Source: Meiothermus sp. Pnk-1 (GTDB lineage Bacteria; Deinococcota; Deinococci; Deinococcales; Thermaceae). From it: 64,000 bases of DNA. The number at the start of each line of letters is the position of its first letter. The stretch's first letter is position 1. Under the pieces are notes generated by a model that did no database searches, was not told where the DNA came from, and worked only from the letters and a program-made list of their open reading frames with translations. A program made the translations under genes and the position numbers. The DNA lies in assembly GCF_003226535.1 (NCBI RefSeq), contig NZ_QKOB01000006.1, positions 87,136 through 151,135 of the forward strand, given 5' to 3'. Shown here one piece after another: positions 10,581-21,100 of this stretch.

Positions 10581-10850
10581 ATGCCGCTAACCAAAGAAGA
10601 CAAGGCCCGCATCGCGAGCGAATTTGGCAGCTCCGAAAAGGATACCGGCTCCGCCGAAGTCCAGATCGCTATGCTCACCGAACGGATCAACCGCCTTTCG
10701 GCCCATCTCGCCAGCAATAAAAACGACCATCACTCGCACCGGGGGCTGCTCATGATGGTGGGACGCCGCAAGCGGATGCTCAGCTACCTCGAGCGCGTGG
10801 ACGAAGCGCGCTATAAAGCCCTCATCGAGCGGCTGGGGCTGCGGAAATAG
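10581..10850 (+). CDS. rpsO: 30S ribosomal protein S15
   Basis: 89 residues, the exact normal length. [39 protein letters not shown] and the C-terminal [16 protein letters not shown] are diagnostic of S15. It binds the central domain of 16S rRNA during small-subunit assembly. GGAGG is seven bases before the ATG. Followed by a terminator and then pnp, the same rpsO-pnp neighbourhood as in many bacteria. Confidence 0.98.
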   Translation: MPLTKEDKARIASEFGSSEKDTGSAEVQIAMLTERINRLSAHLASNKNDHHSHRGLLMMVGRRKRMLSYLERVDEARYKALIERLGLRK

Positions 10851-10873
10851 TTGCGCCCAAGGCACGAAAACCA

Positions 10874-10907
10874 GGCGGAGCCGGTCCCCCGGCCCCGCCG
10901 TTTTGTT
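10874..10907 (+). terminator. Terminator after rpsO
   Basis: GC-rich stem GGCGGAGCCGG / CCGGCCCCGCC with a short loop, followed by GTTTTGTT. Confidence 0.75.
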
Positions 10908-11028
10908 GGTGGGGGCCCCCCGGGCGTGTTAGAGTGCCTAATGGAGCCGGGCGGCCTCCCGGGATAAATGTGTCTAGCGGCGCACGTTCGCCGCGACCAT
11001 CTCGGCCAACAATAACTTTAGGCATACA

Positions 11029-11103
11029 CCTCAAACGGAGTCGCTGTGCCGGAATTTATGAAGTACCCCAACCCTTATCAAACGCAAGCGCTCCGTTTGG
11101 GGG
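11029..11103 (+). promoter_or_regulatory. Inverted repeat in the pnp leader
   Basis: CCTCAAACGGAGTCGCTG (11029-11046) and CAAGCGCTCCGTTTGGGG (11085-11102) are complementary apart from one bulge and one mismatch. The stem would end about 20 bases before the pnp start. In E. coli a leader stem cut by RNase III mediates PNPase autoregulation; a similar role here is inference. Confidence 0.5.
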
Positions 11104-11124
11104 TAGAGGAAAACAGGAGTGAAT

Positions 11125-13266
11125 ATGGCAGAACAAAGTCCTAACGCCCCCCAGGGTTACCGCTATAGCCTCGAGGTTGGCGGGCGCACCCTCTCCATCG
11201 AAACCGGCAAATACGCCAAGCAAGTCTCCGGCTCGGTGTGGGTGCGCTACGGCGACACCGTGGTGATGGCCACCGCCCAAGCCTCGGACAAACCGATTGA
11301 AGCCGATTTTCTGCCCCTTACCGTGGAGTTCGAGGAACGCCACTACGCCGTAGGCAAGATCCCCGGCTCCTTCATGCGCCGCGAGGGCCGCCCGGGCGAG
11401 AAGGCCATCCTCTCGGCCCGGCTGACCGACCGGCCCATCCGCCCGCTATTTCCCAAGGGCTTTCGGCACGAGGTACAGGTCATCCTGACCGTGCTCAGCG
11501 CCGATCAAGAAAACACCCCAGACATTCTGGGGCCGATCGCTGCCAGCGCCGCCCTGACCCTTTCCGACATCCCCTGGAACGGGCCCATCGCTAGCGTGCG
11601 GGTGGGCTTGCAGGCGGGGCGCTTCGTGCTCAACCCGGTAGCCGCCGAGGAAAGCGACCTCGACCTGGTGGTGGCGGGTTCCAAGGACGCCATCATCATG
11701 GTGGAGGCGGGGGCCAGGGAGATCCCCGAGGAGCAGCTAGTCCAGGCCCTCGAGTTCGCCCACCGGGCCATGCAACCCATCATCGAGCTGCAAGAGCGAA
11801 TGCGGGCCGAGCTGGGCAAACCCAAGTTCACGGTAACCCCTCCCGAAAAGCTCAGCGACGAACAGAGCGAGGCCTTCCGCCGCCTGGCCCTCGAGCGGGG
11901 CCTCTCCGCGGTGCTGCTCACCGCCTCCAAGGGCGAACGCAGCCAGGCCCTGGAAGCTTTCCGCGAGGCCATCGTGGCCGAGGCCGCGCCGGGCGAGGGT
12001 GAGGAGGTGGAGCGGCAGCGCAAGCTCTACTCCCAAGCCTTCGACGAGGTGGTGAAGCGGGAGTTGCGCCGGCTGATCCTCGAGGAGGGCAAGCGCGCCG
12101 ATGGCCGCGGCCCCAAGGACGTGCGCAACATCTGGATCGAAGCCGACGTGCTACCCCGAACGCACGGTTCGGCGGTCTTCGCCCGCGGCGAGACCCAGGT
12201 GCTGGGGGTGGTTACCCTGGGTACGGGCCGTGACGCCCAACTGGTGGACGACCTCGGCCTAGATACCGAAGACCCCTTCTTGGTGCACTATAACTTTCCC
12301 CCTTACTCCACCGGCGAGGTCAAGCGCCTGCGCGGGGTAAGCCGCCGCGAGGTGGGGCACGGCAACTTGGCCAAGCGGGCTTTGCGCCCCGTGCTCCCCA
12401 GCCAGGAGGAATTCCCCTACACCATCCGGGTGGTGGGGGATGTGCTCGAGTCCAACGGCTCGAGCTCCATGGCGACAACCTGCGCCGGTTGCCTGGCCCT
12501 GATGGACGCGGGCGTACCGATCAAAAAACCGGTGGCCGGCGTGGCCATGGGCTTGGTGAGCGAAGGCGACCGCCACGTGGTGCTCACCGACATCCTGGGC
12601 CTCGAGGACGCCCTGGGCGACATGGACTTCAAGGTGACCGGCACCAAAGACGGGGTGACCGCCTTGCAGATGGACATCAAGATCTCCGGCCTCTCGTCCG
12701 AGACCCTGCGCCAAGCCCTGATGCAGGCCAGGGAGGCCCGGCTTTTGATCCTGTCCAAGATGGCCGAGGTCCTGCCCGAACCGCGCCGCGAACTCAAGCC
12801 GCAGGTCCCGCGCATCCTCACCCTCAAGGTCCCGGTCGAGAAAATTGGAGCCATCATCGGCCCCGGTGGAAAAAATGTGCGGGCCCTGGAGGAGCTGGGT
12901 GTCGAGGTGGATATCGAGCAGGACGGCACCGTGCGGCTCTTCTCGGTCAACGCCCAGGCCGCCGAGGAAGCCAGAAGCCGCATCCTGGGCCAGACCCAGG
13001 AGGCCCGCATCGGCGAGGTCTACGAGGGCACGGTCTCGAGGATCACCAGCTTCGGCGCTTTCGTGACACTTTTCCCCGGCACCGATGGCCTGTTGCACAT
13101 CAGCCAGATCGCTCCGGGCCGGGTGGAGCGGGTCGAGGACGTGCTCAAGCTGGGAGACAAGATCCGGGTCAAGGTCAACAAGATCGACGAAAAAGGCCGG
13201 GTGGATCTGGTCCGCCCCGAACTCGAGGGTCAAGTCCCCCCGCGTAAACCGCCGGTCAAGCGCTAA
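11125..13266 (+). CDS. pnp: Polynucleotide phosphorylase
   Basis: 713 residues: two RNase PH domains (about 10-240 and 320-560) separated by a helical linker, then KH ([22 protein letters not shown], GxxG loop) and S1 ([18 protein letters not shown]) domains. It degrades RNA 3' to 5' phosphorolytically. The second PH domain carries the [23 protein letters not shown] phosphate-binding segment. ATG 11125 is preferred because AGGAG ends five bases before it; a GTG at 11119 overlaps that site. RNase J follows 74 bp downstream, so two RNA-decay enzymes are adjacent. Confidence 0.97.
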   Translation: MAEQSPNAPQGYRYSLEVGGRTLSIETGKYAKQVSGSVWVRYGDTVVMATAQASDKPIEADFLPLTVEFEERHYAVGKIPGSFMRREGRPGEKAILSARLTDRPIRPLFPKGFRHEVQVILTVLSADQENTPDILGPIAASAALTLSDIPWNGPIASVRVGLQAGRFVLNPVAAEESDLDLVVAGSKDAIIMVEAGAREIPEEQLVQALEFAHRAMQPIIELQERMRAELGKPKFTVTPPEKLSDEQSEAFRRLALERGLSAVLLTASKGERSQALEAFREAIVAEAAPGEGEEVERQRKLYSQAFDEVVKRELRRLILEEGKRADGRGPKDVRNIWIEADVLPRTHGSAVFARGETQVLGVVTLGTGRDAQLVDDLGLDTEDPFLVHYNFPPYSTGEVKRLRGVSRREVGHGNLAKRALRPVLPSQEEFPYTIRVVGDVLESNGSSSMATTCAGCLALMDAGVPIKKPVAGVAMGLVSEGDRHVVLTDILGLEDALGDMDFKVTGTKDGVTALQMDIKISGLSSETLRQALMQAREARLLILSKMAEVLPEPRRELKPQVPRILTLKVPVEKIGAIIGPGGKNVRALEELGVEVDIEQDGTVRLFSVNAQAAEEARSRILGQTQEARIGEVYEGTVSRITSFGAFVTLFPGTDGLLHISQIAPGRVERVEDVLKLGDKIRVKVNKIDEKGRVDLVRPELEGQVPPRKPPVKR

Positions 13267-13340
13267 ACGCACAACGCCCGCCGCGAAGCGCAGCCTATCC
13301 CTGGCGCTAGGCGACAGGCACGGAACAAATGGAGTACGAC

Positions 13341-15077
13341 ATGAACGACATCCCCAACCGCCCCCCTAACCCACGGGGGCCCCGCAAACGCCGGATGCGC
13401 CCCAAGCCCACCGGCCCGCTGATCCTCGCCAAACCCAGCGAGCACGTAGAGATCATCCCGCTGGGAGGCATGGGCGAGATCGGCAAAAACATGTTCGCCT
13501 TCCGCTACCACGACGAGATTCTGGTAGTGGACGGCGGCCTGGCCTTCCCCGAAGAGCACATGCCGGGGGTGGACTTGCTGATCCCCCGCATCGACTACCT
13601 CCTCGAGCACCAGGAGCTCATCAAGGGCTGGGTGCTCACCCACGGCCACGAGGACCATATCGGGGCCTTGCCCTTCATCATGCCCCAGCTGCCTCGGGTC
13701 CCCGTTTACGGGGCCAAGCTCACCCTGGGGCTGGTCAAAGGGAAGCTCGAGGAGTTCGGCCTGCGCGCCGGAGACTTCAACTTCAAGGAAGTCTCCCCCG
13801 ACGAACGCATTCAGATCGGACGCTTCTTCGTCGTGGACCTCTTCCGCATGACCCACTCCATCCCCGACAACTCGGGGATGATCATCCATACCCCCATCGG
13901 CAAAATCGTCCACACCGGAGACTTCAAGCTCGACCCCACCCCCATCGACGGCAAAACCAGCCACCTGGCTAAAATCGCGCAAGCTGGGGCTGAGGGGGTG
14001 CTGTTGCTCATCGCCGACTCCACCAACGCCGAGCGGCCCGGCATCACCCCCAGCGAGTCGGAGATCGCCAAGGGCCTCGACGCCATCATCGGCAAGGCCA
14101 AGGGCCGTATCTTCGTCACCACCTTCGCCTCGCACATCCACCGCATCCAGTCGGTCATCACCGCCGCGGAAAAGTACGGGCGCAAAGTGGCGATGGAAGG
14201 CCGCAGCATGCTGAAGTTCAGCCGGATTGCCCAGGAGCTGGGCTACATGAGCGTGCGCGACCGTATCTACACCCTGGACGAGATCAACCACCTCCCCGAT
14301 GAGCAAGTCCTGGTGCTCTCCACCGGCTCGCAGGGTCAGCCCGAGGCCGCCCTTTCCCGGCTGGCCTTTGGCGGACACGCCAAGTTCGCCCTCAAGCCCG
14401 GCGACACGGTAATCCTCTCCTCGAGCCCCATCCCCGGCAACGAGGAAGCGGTCAACCGGGTCATCAACCAGCTGTATCGGCTGGGGACTTACGTCTACTA
14501 CCCGCCCACCTACCGGGTGCACGCTTCCGGCCACGCCTCACAGGAAGAGCTCAAGATCATCCTGAACCTCACCAACCCCAAGTTCTTCCTGCCCTGGCAC
14601 GGGGAAAACCGCCAGCAGACCAACTTCAAGTGGCTGGCCGAGAGCATGGGCCACCCACCCCAACGCACCCTGATCGTGGAAAACGGGCAGCGGGTCAAGC
14701 TCACCGCCGACAGCATCAGCGTCGAGGGAGAGGTGCCGGCGGGGGTGCTCTACGTGGACGGTCTGGGGGTGGGCGATATCACCGATGAAATCCTCGAGGA
14801 CCGTCAACACATGGCCGCCGAAGGGGTAGTGGTCATCACTGCGCTGGTAAGCCGCGAAGCTCCCGCGGTGCAGGTTGTCTCCAAGGGGTTTGTAAAGGCA
14901 GGGGAGCGCTTGTTGAACGAGGTTCGCAACCTGGTCTTCGAGGCTATCCACGCGGGGGTGCGGGAGAAAAAGCGGCTCGAGGTCATCCGCGACGACATCT
15001 ACTACCCGGTGAAGAAATTCCTGCGCAAGGCCACCGGGCGTGACCCGGTCATCATCCCGATGGTGATTGAGGGGTAA
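13341..15077 (+). CDS. rnj: Ribonuclease J
   Basis: About 578 residues. Metallo-beta-lactamase/beta-CASP nuclease with 5'-3' exonuclease and endonuclease activity. The zinc motif THGHEDHIGALP is intact (about residues 97-108), followed by the second-metal His in HTGDFKLD and beta-CASP motifs (SGHASQEELK, FLPWHGE). Start: GGAG six bases before ATG 13341 favours it over the in-frame ATG 13329, which lacks a Shine-Dalgarno. Thermus also has a single RNase J and no RNase E. Confidence 0.96.
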   Translation: MNDIPNRPPNPRGPRKRRMRPKPTGPLILAKPSEHVEIIPLGGMGEIGKNMFAFRYHDEILVVDGGLAFPEEHMPGVDLLIPRIDYLLEHQELIKGWVLTHGHEDHIGALPFIMPQLPRVPVYGAKLTLGLVKGKLEEFGLRAGDFNFKEVSPDERIQIGRFFVVDLFRMTHSIPDNSGMIIHTPIGKIVHTGDFKLDPTPIDGKTSHLAKIAQAGAEGVLLLIADSTNAERPGITPSESEIAKGLDAIIGKAKGRIFVTTFASHIHRIQSVITAAEKYGRKVAMEGRSMLKFSRIAQELGYMSVRDRIYTLDEINHLPDEQVLVLSTGSQGQPEAALSRLAFGGHAKFALKPGDTVILSSSPIPGNEEAVNRVINQLYRLGTYVYYPPTYRVHASGHASQEELKIILNLTNPKFFLPWHGENRQQTNFKWLAESMGHPPQRTLIVENGQRVKLTADSISVEGEVPAGVLYVDGLGVGDITDEILEDRQHMAAEGVVVITALVSREAPAVQVVSKGFVKAGERLLNEVRNLVFEAIHAGVREKKRLEVIRDDIYYPVKKFLRKATGRDPVIIPMVIEG

Positions 15078-15097
15078 GCCCCCTTGCCCCGGATTGT

Positions 15098-15119
15098 CCC
15101 CTGCTAATCGCAGCAGGGG
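15098..15119. terminator. Convergent hairpin between rnj and the TlpA-like gene
   Basis: Perfect eight-pair stem CCCCTGCT / AGCAGGGG with loop AATCGC between converging genes. Neither strand has a good U-tract. Confidence 0.5.
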
Positions 15120-15122
15120 GCA

Positions 15123-15668
15123 TCACTCAAGCCGTCTCAGATACCCCCTCAGCTCTTCTCGGTTGATCTCCCCGAGGTGCCGGGCCAGGAGATTGCCCTT
15201 GGCGTCGAAAAACAGCGTGGTAGGCAGACCCTGGATTTGCAAAGCCTCCGACAGGGCAGTCTTTTTGTCCAGCAGCAAATTGGGGATCTCTTTGCGCTTG
15301 ACCTCGTCCAGGAAGATGCGGATGGCCTCGGGACCTTCGCCCATGTTGACGAAGACAAACTGCACGTCGTGCTGGCGGGCAGCCTCCTCGAGCAGCAACG
15401 GCATCTCCCGGCGGCAGGGAGCACACCAGGTAGCCCAGGCGTTGAGCACCACCGGCTTACCCACGAACGCCCGGAGGTTTTGGGGCTGGCCCTGCTCGGT
15501 CTCAAGGACAAGATTCGGCAACGGCTGAGCCGCCGGGCGGGAGGTCGGGCGGCCCAACAGGCCGTACACCACCCCCCCTACGGCCAACACCGCCAGGCCC
15601 CAACGTAAGAGGTTGGCTCGAGCGGGCGACATCTGCTCTAACCTAGCAAAGGCCCCCGTGAGATGCAT
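15123..15668 (-). CDS. TlpA/ResA-like membrane-anchored thioredoxin
   Basis: 181 residues. One N-terminal membrane anchor (about residues 21-40) and an extracytoplasmic thioredoxin fold with the redox motif WCAPC and the cis-proline segment GLPTTLFF. Such proteins reduce disulfides outside the cytoplasm, often for cytochrome c maturation; the target here is unknown. ATG 15668 comes directly after the trehalose synthase stop (TAG-ATG), suggesting reinitiation; MSPARANLL at 15632 is an alternative start. Confidence 0.85.
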   Translation of the reverse strand: MHLTGAFARLEQMSPARANLLRWGLAVLAVGGVVYGLLGRPTSRPAAQPLPNLVLETEQGQPQNLRAFVGKPVVLNAWATWCAPCRREMPLLLEEAARQHDVQFVFVNMGEGPEAIRIFLDEVKRKEIPNLLLDKKTALSEALQIQGLPTTLFFDAKGNLLARHLGEINREELRGYLRRLE

Positions 15669-17315
15669 CTAGCCGGATGGGTCAAGGCGAAACCAAAAAA
15701 AGGCGTGGGGCCCCAAGGTGAGGAGATAGGGCGGTTCGCCGATGGGAGGAAAGGCGGCCTGGCCGATCATCTCCACCGGGGTTAAGCCTTTCCAGGGGGA
15801 GAGGTCGAGGGCTACCGGCTGGGCGTGGCGCGAGAGGTTGTGCACCACCAGCGCATGCATCCCGGCATAGCTTCGCATGTAGGCCAGCACCTTGGGGTTG
15901 TCTGAGGATAAGAAGCTGATATCCCCTCGCCCAAAAACCGGATACCCCTTGCGCACCTGGATGATCCGGCGGACCCAGTTAAGCAAACTGGTAGGGGTGC
16001 GCTCTTGGGCCTCGACGTTCACCGCCTGATAGCTGTAGGGCGGGTCCACGATCACCGGGCTATACAGCCTCGAGGTATCGGCCCGGGAGAAGCCCGCGTT
16101 GCGGTCGATGCTCCACTGCATGGGGGTGCGCACCCCGTGGCGGTCGGGCAGGTAGATGTTATCGCCCATCCCGATCTCGTCGCCGTAGTAGAGGATGGGG
16201 CTGCCTGGCAGGGTGAGCAAGATCGAGTGCAGCAGCTCGATTTTCCGCCGATCTCCATCCAGCAACGGGGCTAGCCGCCTCCGAATGCCCACGTTCACCT
16301 TCATACGCGGGTCCTTGGCGTACTCGGCGTACATATAGGCGCGCTCTTCCTCGGTGACCATCTCCAAGGTCAGCTCGTCGTGGTTGCGCAGGAAAATAGC
16401 CCATTGGCAGTCCGGGCGGATCTCGGGCAGGCTGCGCATGATCTCTTCGATAGGCCTCGCCTCCTCGCGGGCTAGGGCCATGAAGATCCGCGGCATCACC
16501 GGGAAGTTGAAGCACATGTGGAACTCGGGGCGCTCAGCGGTGCCGAAGTAAGCGACCACATCTTTTGGCCACTGGTTAGCCTCGGCCAACAGTAGCTTGC
16601 CCGGAAAGTTCCGGTCGATGAAATGGCGCAGCTCGGCCAGGAAAGCATGGGTCTCGGGGAGGTTTTCGCAGTTGGTTCCCTCGCGCTCAAACAGATAGGG
16701 CACCGCGTCTACCCTAAACCCGTCCAGGCCCAGCTCGAGCCAGAACCGCACCACCTCTAACATCTCCTCGCGCACCTTGGGGTTGTCATAGTTGAGATCG
16801 GGCTGGGAGGAAAAAAACCGGTGCCAGTAGAACTTGCCTACCCTAGGCTGGTAGGTCCAGTTGGAAATCTCGGTATCGGTGAAGATGATGCGGGCGTCCT
16901 TGTATTTTTCCGGGGTTTCCGACCAGACATAGTAGTCGTGGTAGGGGTTACCGGGGCCCTGGAGGGCTTCTTGGAACCAGAAATGCCGATCAGAGGTATG
17001 GTTCACCACCAAATCGGCGATGACCCGAATGCCGCGGGCGTGGGCCTCCTCGAGGAAATGCCGAAAATCGTCCAGCGTTCCGTAATCGGGGTTGATCGCC
17101 TTGTAATCGGCGATATCATAGCCATCGTCCTTGAGCGGCGAGGGGTAGAAGGGCATCAGCCATAAACAGTCCACCCCCAGGGCCTGCAGGTAATCCAGGC
17201 GCGAGGTGAGTCCGGGAAAGTCACCTACGCCATCGGCGTTGGAATCCTGGAACGAGCGCACGTGCAGCTCGTAAAAAACGGCATCCTTGTACCACAGGGT
17301 ATCGGCAGCGGTCAC
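15669..17315 (-). CDS. treS: Trehalose synthase (maltose-trehalose isomerase)
   Basis: About 548 residues, a GH13 enzyme that interconverts maltose and trehalose. GH13 regions are intact: [18 protein letters not shown] (nucleophile Asp), LLAEANQW (acid Glu) and [11 protein letters not shown]. The stretch [17 protein letters not shown] is typical of TreS rather than plain amylases. The C-terminal maltokinase-like extension found in Thermus TreS is absent; the protein ends with a beta-sandwich domain. GTG 17315 ([16 protein letters not shown]) is chosen because it matches the family N-terminus and has GGTGG upstream; a longer frame reaches 17402 but would overlap the divergent gene. Confidence 0.9.
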   Translation of the reverse strand: MTAADTLWYKDAVFYELHVRSFQDSNADGVGDFPGLTSRLDYLQALGVDCLWLMPFYPSPLKDDGYDIADYKAINPDYGTLDDFRHFLEEAHARGIRVIADLVVNHTSDRHFWFQEALQGPGNPYHDYYVWSETPEKYKDARIIFTDTEISNWTYQPRVGKFYWHRFFSSQPDLNYDNPKVREEMLEVVRFWLELGLDGFRVDAVPYLFEREGTNCENLPETHAFLAELRHFIDRNFPGKLLLAEANQWPKDVVAYFGTAERPEFHMCFNFPVMPRIFMALAREEARPIEEIMRSLPEIRPDCQWAIFLRNHDELTLEMVTEEERAYMYAEYAKDPRMKVNVGIRRRLAPLLDGDRRKIELLHSILLTLPGSPILYYGDEIGMGDNIYLPDRHGVRTPMQWSIDRNAGFSRADTSRLYSPVIVDPPYSYQAVNVEAQERTPTSLLNWVRRIIQVRKGYPVFGRGDISFLSSDNPKVLAYMRSYAGMHALVVHNLSRHAQPVALDLSPWKGLTPVEMIGQAAFPPIGEPPYLLTLGPHAFFWFRLDPSG

Positions 17316-17396
17316 GCCCACCAAGTTACCATATCCGACCCGCCCCGCCTTTACAGACCCTTGCCAGGGGTCTAGGCTGAGGGCGAAACGGGCACC

Positions 17397-18104
17397 ATGC
17401 ACAGGTTATGCCCCCTTCTCTTCCTTTGTATCGCCGCTTGGGCCGCCCCGCCCGACGCCTACGGATACCCGCCCGAGGTCCGGATCGTCAGCGCCCAAGA
17501 CCGCGAGGCCTTTATGCGTTGGTTTGCCGCCATCGCCGAGGCCCAGTACACGGCCCGAAGCCCAACGTGGAAACCCGAAGACCAAGACTGCGCCGGACTG
17601 CTGCGCTTCGCCTATGTGGAAGCGCTCAAACCCAAGACCGCCGAATGGTTCGCCCGGTTTCCCTACCTGCCCGAGCGGGCCATCCCCGCGGTGAGGTCGC
17701 TAACATACCCCCTTCCCCAAATAGGCCGCAGCGTGTTCCGGGTGGCCCCTGGGGCCTACCGACAGGGCGACGTGGAGGCGGGCCGGCTCGTCGGGCGCAC
17801 CACCGCTTGGTATTTGATGCGCTATAACACGGTCTTCCTGGGCCGCACCCCGGACAAGGCCCGCCGCGGCGATCTGCTCTTTTTCGTCCACCCTCTGGCC
17901 GAGGGTTCGGCCTATCACAGCATGGTCTATCTCGGCGGGGGCATGGTGGTGTACCACACCGGGTTGCGCCCGGAGGAAGGAGGGGAGGTTAGGCTGCTCT
18001 CCCTCGAGACCCTGCGGCAACACCCGGAGAAAAGCTGGCATCCGGTGCCGGAGAATCCCGGATTTCTGGGATTTTTTCGCTGGAAGATCCTCGTTGGCCC
18101 CTAA
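17397..18104 (+). CDS. DUF1175 family secreted protein (YfaT-like)
   Basis: 235 residues with a signal peptide ([19 protein letters not shown]). The segment [18 protein letters not shown] and later [11 protein letters not shown]...[16 protein letters not shown] look like an NlpC/P60-type papain-like fold: Cys in DCAGLLRF and His in YHSMVYL. E. coli yfaT (DUF1175) lies beside yfaS, an alpha-2-macroglobulin, exactly as here, which supports the assignment. Function unknown. The A2M gene follows 35 bp downstream. Confidence 0.8.
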   Translation: MHRLCPLLFLCIAAWAAPPDAYGYPPEVRIVSAQDREAFMRWFAAIAEAQYTARSPTWKPEDQDCAGLLRFAYVEALKPKTAEWFARFPYLPERAIPAVRSLTYPLPQIGRSVFRVAPGAYRQGDVEAGRLVGRTTAWYLMRYNTVFLGRTPDKARRGDLLFFVHPLAEGSAYHSMVYLGGGMVVYHTGLRPEEGGEVRLLSLETLRQHPEKSWHPVPENPGFLGFFRWKILVGP

Positions 18105-18139
18105 GCGGCCAGGCCCTGCTCGACGCCCGAAAGGATGCT

Positions 18140-21100
18140 ATGAAACACTTTCTACAGGGGATTTTATGGACGCTGTTGGTGCTGCCGGTGTTCGCCCAAA
18201 GCGGGACGCGGATGGAGCTTTACGGCGGGGGGGTCAAGAGCCCACAGGAGCCGGTCGCCCTCGAGTACTACATCCAGCGCCCGCAGAGTACCCGCCTCGA
18301 GCTATTCCGCCTGTATGAGCCAGAAAAGCTGCTGGCCCTGTACGGCCCGCGCGGGGTGCGGGTGGAGGGGCTGGAGCGGCTGAAAAAAACCCGGCTGCGG
18401 GTCATTCCGGTCTACCCCGGGGGAAGCGCCTACGGAACCATCCGCATCGGTCGGCTTCCCCCTGGCCTCTACTACGCCCGGATCGGGGGCGGGCTAGGTC
18501 GAACGCTGATCCTGGTCACCCGGCTGGGTCTGGTGGTCAAGGCCGAGCCGGGGCAGACCCTCACCTACACCGCGGATCTGGCCAGCGGCAAACCGCGAGC
18601 CGCCCGGATCTATCTGCTGGAGCGGGGGGTGGCGAGGCAGGCCACCGCCGATGCGAGCGGGATCGCCCGGCTACCCAGCCCCGCCCACGGCGACGGGGCC
18701 GTGGTAGCTGCCCGCTACGGGATGGACTGGGCCTTCAGCCGCCTCTTCTGGAACGGCTGGAGTCTAGTCAAAAATCGGGTCTACCTGGTAACCGACCGAC
18801 CGGTGTACCGGCCCGGCCACCCGGTGTTCTTCAAAGGCATTGCCCGCAGCGCCGCAGGGCTCAAGCCGCGGGCGGGCCAGCGCCTCGAGGTCCGGGTGGT
18901 GAACAGCGACGACGAGGAGATCTTCCAGCAGACCTTCACCACCGACGCCTACGGCAGCTTCTCAGGGGAGTTCCGCCTAGGCCTGGACGCCCCTCTGGGG
19001 GATTACCGCCTCGAGGCGCGGCTGGAGGGCGAGACCCACGACACGAGCTTCGAGGTGCAGGAGTTCGTCAAGCCGGAGTACCAGGTGAGCGTGACCCCTA
19101 GCCGTCCTACGGCTATTCAGGGGGACCAGGTCCGCTTCACGGTCAAGGGCGAGTACCTCTTTGAGGGCCCGGTGGCGGGGGGCAAGGTGCAGTGGTCGCT
19201 GCTGCGCTCGCCCTACTACCGCTATGACCAGGGCCTCCCTTACGAGTTCTACGGCGACGCCGAAGAGGCGTACGGCGACGTGATCCAGCGCGGCGAGGGA
19301 ACCCTGAACGAACGGGGGGAGCTGGTGGTGGAGGTTCCCCTCGAGCGCCAGGACGACGATTACCGCCTCTCGCTCCAGGCCAGCGTCAGCGACGAGACCC
19401 AGCGCGAGCAGCGAGGGGCGGCCAGCCTGGTGGCCTACCGGGCGGGGATCGTGCTGGGGCTCGAGACCGACCGCTACGCTTACCAAAGCGGCGACTCCCT
19501 CCTGCTCAACGTCCGCGCCGAAGACCTCCAGGGCAGGCCGGTCGCGGTGCCCTTCACCCTGGTCGCCGAGCGGGAGTTCTGGGTGCGGAGCAAGGGTGTC
19601 CGGCGCGAGCAGGTGAGCGCCCGCCAAGGCCAGACGAACGCCAGGGGCGAGGCCACGCTGCACCTTTCCTTCTCCGCGCAGGGCTCGTACCGCTTCACCC
19701 TCAGCGCCAAAGACCCCCAAGGCCGCCCCACCCGCGAGCAGGCTTACGTGTGGGTTTCGGGGGATTCCTACTGGTTCTGGGGGTACGAGGGGCTTACGGT
19801 GCGCTCCGATAAAAAGGTCTATAAGCCGGGCGAGGAGGCGGTGTTCGTGATCCAGTCGCCGGTCGAGAACGGTTACGCGCTGGTCACGCTGGAGGGCCAG
19901 TCCCTGCGAAAAGCCGAGGTGGTGAAGATGAACGGCTCGGCGCTCACTTACCGCCTCAAGGTGACCGAGGCCATGGGGCCCAACAGCTACCTGAGCGTGA
20001 GCGTGATCGGCAAGGGGGACTACTACCAGGGCGAGGCCGAGTTCTTGGTGCCGCCGGAGCAGAGGTTTTTGAACGTGGCCATCCGGCCCAGCGCCGAGAG
20101 TTTCAAGCCCCAGGACACCGCCACCTACACCCTGCGGGTAACCGACGCCTCCGGCAAACCGGTAAAGGCCCAGGTCACGGTAGGGTTGGTGGACGAGGCG
20201 ATTTACCTGGTTCGGCCCGAAAACACCCCGGATATCCGCGGTTTCTTCTATCCTCGCCAGAGCAATGTTGTCGGTACGGAGTTGGCGAGCGGATACAGCT
20301 TCGGTTTTGATAGCGGGAGGCTCTCCGGGCGACCCCCTATGAGCCGGGCGGTGTTCGCCCAGGCTAAGGAGGGCCTGGCCACCGCCCGGCTGCGCAGCGA
20401 TTTCCGCGACACCATCCTGTGGTTGCCCGCAGTGGAAACCGACGAAACGGGAGAGGCCAGCCTCGAGGTAAAGTTCCCCGACAACCTCACCCAGTGGCGC
20501 CTCACCGCGCGGGCCATCACCCTGGGCCAGGAGGTGGGGCAAGGACGCAACCTGGTCCGCACCACCCTGCCGGTGATCGCCCGGATTGCCGCTCCGCGTT
20601 TTTTGGTACGCGGCGATGAGGCCAGGGTGCGGGTCATCGGCCAGAACAACCTGGGCCAGAACCTGCGCGGGCGGCTCAACCTCGAGGCCGAGGGCCTCAC
20701 CAACCCCAACCCCGGAGGAAAAAGCGTAACCCTGAGCGCCGGGGGCCGCAGCAGCGCAGAATATACCGTGCAGGCGAGGCAAACCGGGTCCGCCAAGCTC
20801 AAGGGTTCGGTCCTGACCCCCTCTACCAGCGACGCGCTCGAGGTCACCCTCCCGGTGATCCCCAAGGGCGTGCGTGACGAGATCGGCTGGGCCGCTCAGG
20901 TGAAGCCGCTCCAGCAGCCCGGCGATGCCGGTACTCAGGGGAGCGCCCGCTGGAGCTTTACCCTTCCCGATGGGGTAGATCCCGGTTCGGTGCAGGGGGC
21001 TCTCATCCTCACCCCCTCGCTGACGGCGGCGGTCGCCCCGGCCCTGCGCTACCTGGCCGGCTACCCCTACGGCTGCTCCGAGCAGACCATGAGCCGCTTT

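Noticed and set aside
13263-14534. A 423-codon minus-strand frame opposite RNase J
   Set aside because: RNase J motifs are complete on the plus strand; the antisense frame has no domain.
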